Program-made: the position numbers and the translations under genes | Assembly (NCBI GenBank): GCA_012800565.1 | Contig: JAAZIZ010000109.1 | Span: 1 to 6,106, forward strand | Source: Lentisphaerota bacterium | Lineage (GTDB): Bacteria; Verrucomicrobiota; Lentisphaeria; Oligosphaerales; Oligosphaeraceae | DNA length: 6,106 bases | Direction: 5' to 3' | Notes under the pieces: generated by a model | Seen by the model: only the letters and a program-made list of their open reading frames with translations | What the model was told of the DNA's origin: nothing | Databases searched by the model: none | In this document: positions 5,910 through 6,106 of the stretch, piece after piece | Layout: every line of letters starts with the position of its first letter | How positions within the stretch are numbered: position 1 is the stretch's first letter

Positions 5910-6106
5910 ATGAAGAAATCCTTTACCTTGATTGAGTTGTTGGTTGTGATCGCCATCATTGCGGTTCTGGCCTCAATGTTGCTGCCGGCCTTAAGCAAGG
6001 CCCAGGCCAAGGCTCAGGCCACCACTTGCATCGGCAACCAGAAGAACATCGGTGTGGCCTCGGCAATGTATATGGAAGATTTCGAGGGCTGGCTGCCGGG
6101 GCCTAA
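5910..6106 (+). CDS. Type IV prepilin/pseudopilin-like protein, N-terminal 65 residues (cut by window edge)
   Basis: The start is MKKSFTLIELLVV: a short basic leader, then the prepilin peptidase/methylation motif with cleavage predicted before F5 and the conserved glutamate at mature position 5 (E9). The hydrophobic helix spans about residues 10-28 and includes P26 (mature position 22), typical of type IV pilins and GspG/GspH-like pseudopilins. An Ala/Lys/Gln-rich helix follows (29-37), then CIGNQKNIGVASAMYMEDFEGWLP (given in part: C40, N43, K45, G48, Y54, D57, G60), which matches the C-x-N-x-K-x-x-G-x-A-x-x-Y-x-x-D pattern after the helix in the abundant prepilin-like secreted proteins of Lentisphaerae, Verrucomicrobia and Planctomycetes. 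The residue before the cleavage site is Ser, not the usual Gly. The protein is probably inserted in the inner membrane, processed, and assembled or exposed at the surface. The C-terminal domain that would set its specific role is outside the window. Confidence 0.88.
   Translation, partial: MKKSFTLIELLVVIAIIAVLASMLLPALSKAQAKAQATTCIGNQKNIGVASAMYMEDFEGWLPGP

Noticed and set aside
5898..5912. Earlier in-frame ATG at 5898 as the start of the prepilin-like gene
   Set aside because: It overlaps the GAGGT ribosome binding site that fits the ATG at 5910, and has no site of its own.

Overview
The window most likely comes from a Lentisphaerota (Victivallis-like) bacterium, or a close relative in the Planctomycetes-Verrucomicrobia-Chlamydiae group. 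Two things suggest this. The gene entering at the right edge has the prepilin-like N-terminus KKSFTLIELLVVIAI followed by an ASMLLPAL helix end, a form very abundant in that lineage. The gene at the left edge resembles the large GspK/PilX-like proteins of Verrucomicrobia and Lentisphaerae (Verru_Chthon cassette protein A type). This is inference from remembered family features; no search was run.

Layout, all genes on the + strand: (1) bases 1-2237, the C-terminal part (at least 744 residues) of a large GspK/PilX-like protein whose N-terminus lies left of the window. (2) Bases 2238-2572, about 335 bases with no convincing gene, holding a short 9-base-period repeat, a weak promoter-like pair and long open frames on both strands. 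(3) Bases 2573-3220, a stand-alone methionine synthase activation-domain protein. (4) Bases 3207-5612, metH, a cobalamin-dependent methionine synthase of 801 residues with homocysteine, folate and B12 modules but no activation domain. (5) Bases 5613-5909, a gene-free region rich in inverted repeats, including a 136-base unit with perfect 14-base inverted ends flanked by ATAA on both sides. (6) Base 5910 to the right edge, the first 65 residues of a type IV prepilin/pseudopilin-like secreted or surface protein.

Genes 3 and 4 form one functional unit, a methionine synthase split into two polypeptides. MetH moves the methyl group of methyltetrahydrofolate to homocysteine through cobalamin. The separate activation protein is expected to bind S-adenosylmethionine and support reductive remethylation of oxidised cobalamin. 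The two genes overlap by 14 bases, and a good ribosome binding site for metH lies inside the end of the first gene, so they are probably co-transcribed and co-translated. The flanking genes belong to the pilus/type II secretion-like world and have no evident link to methionine synthesis.

The least explained part is the 297-base gap before the prepilin-like gene. It combines a MITE-like inverted repeat, an internal hairpin, a second inverted repeat that crosses the first, a 13-base quasi-palindrome over a candidate -35 box, and a good ribosome binding site.
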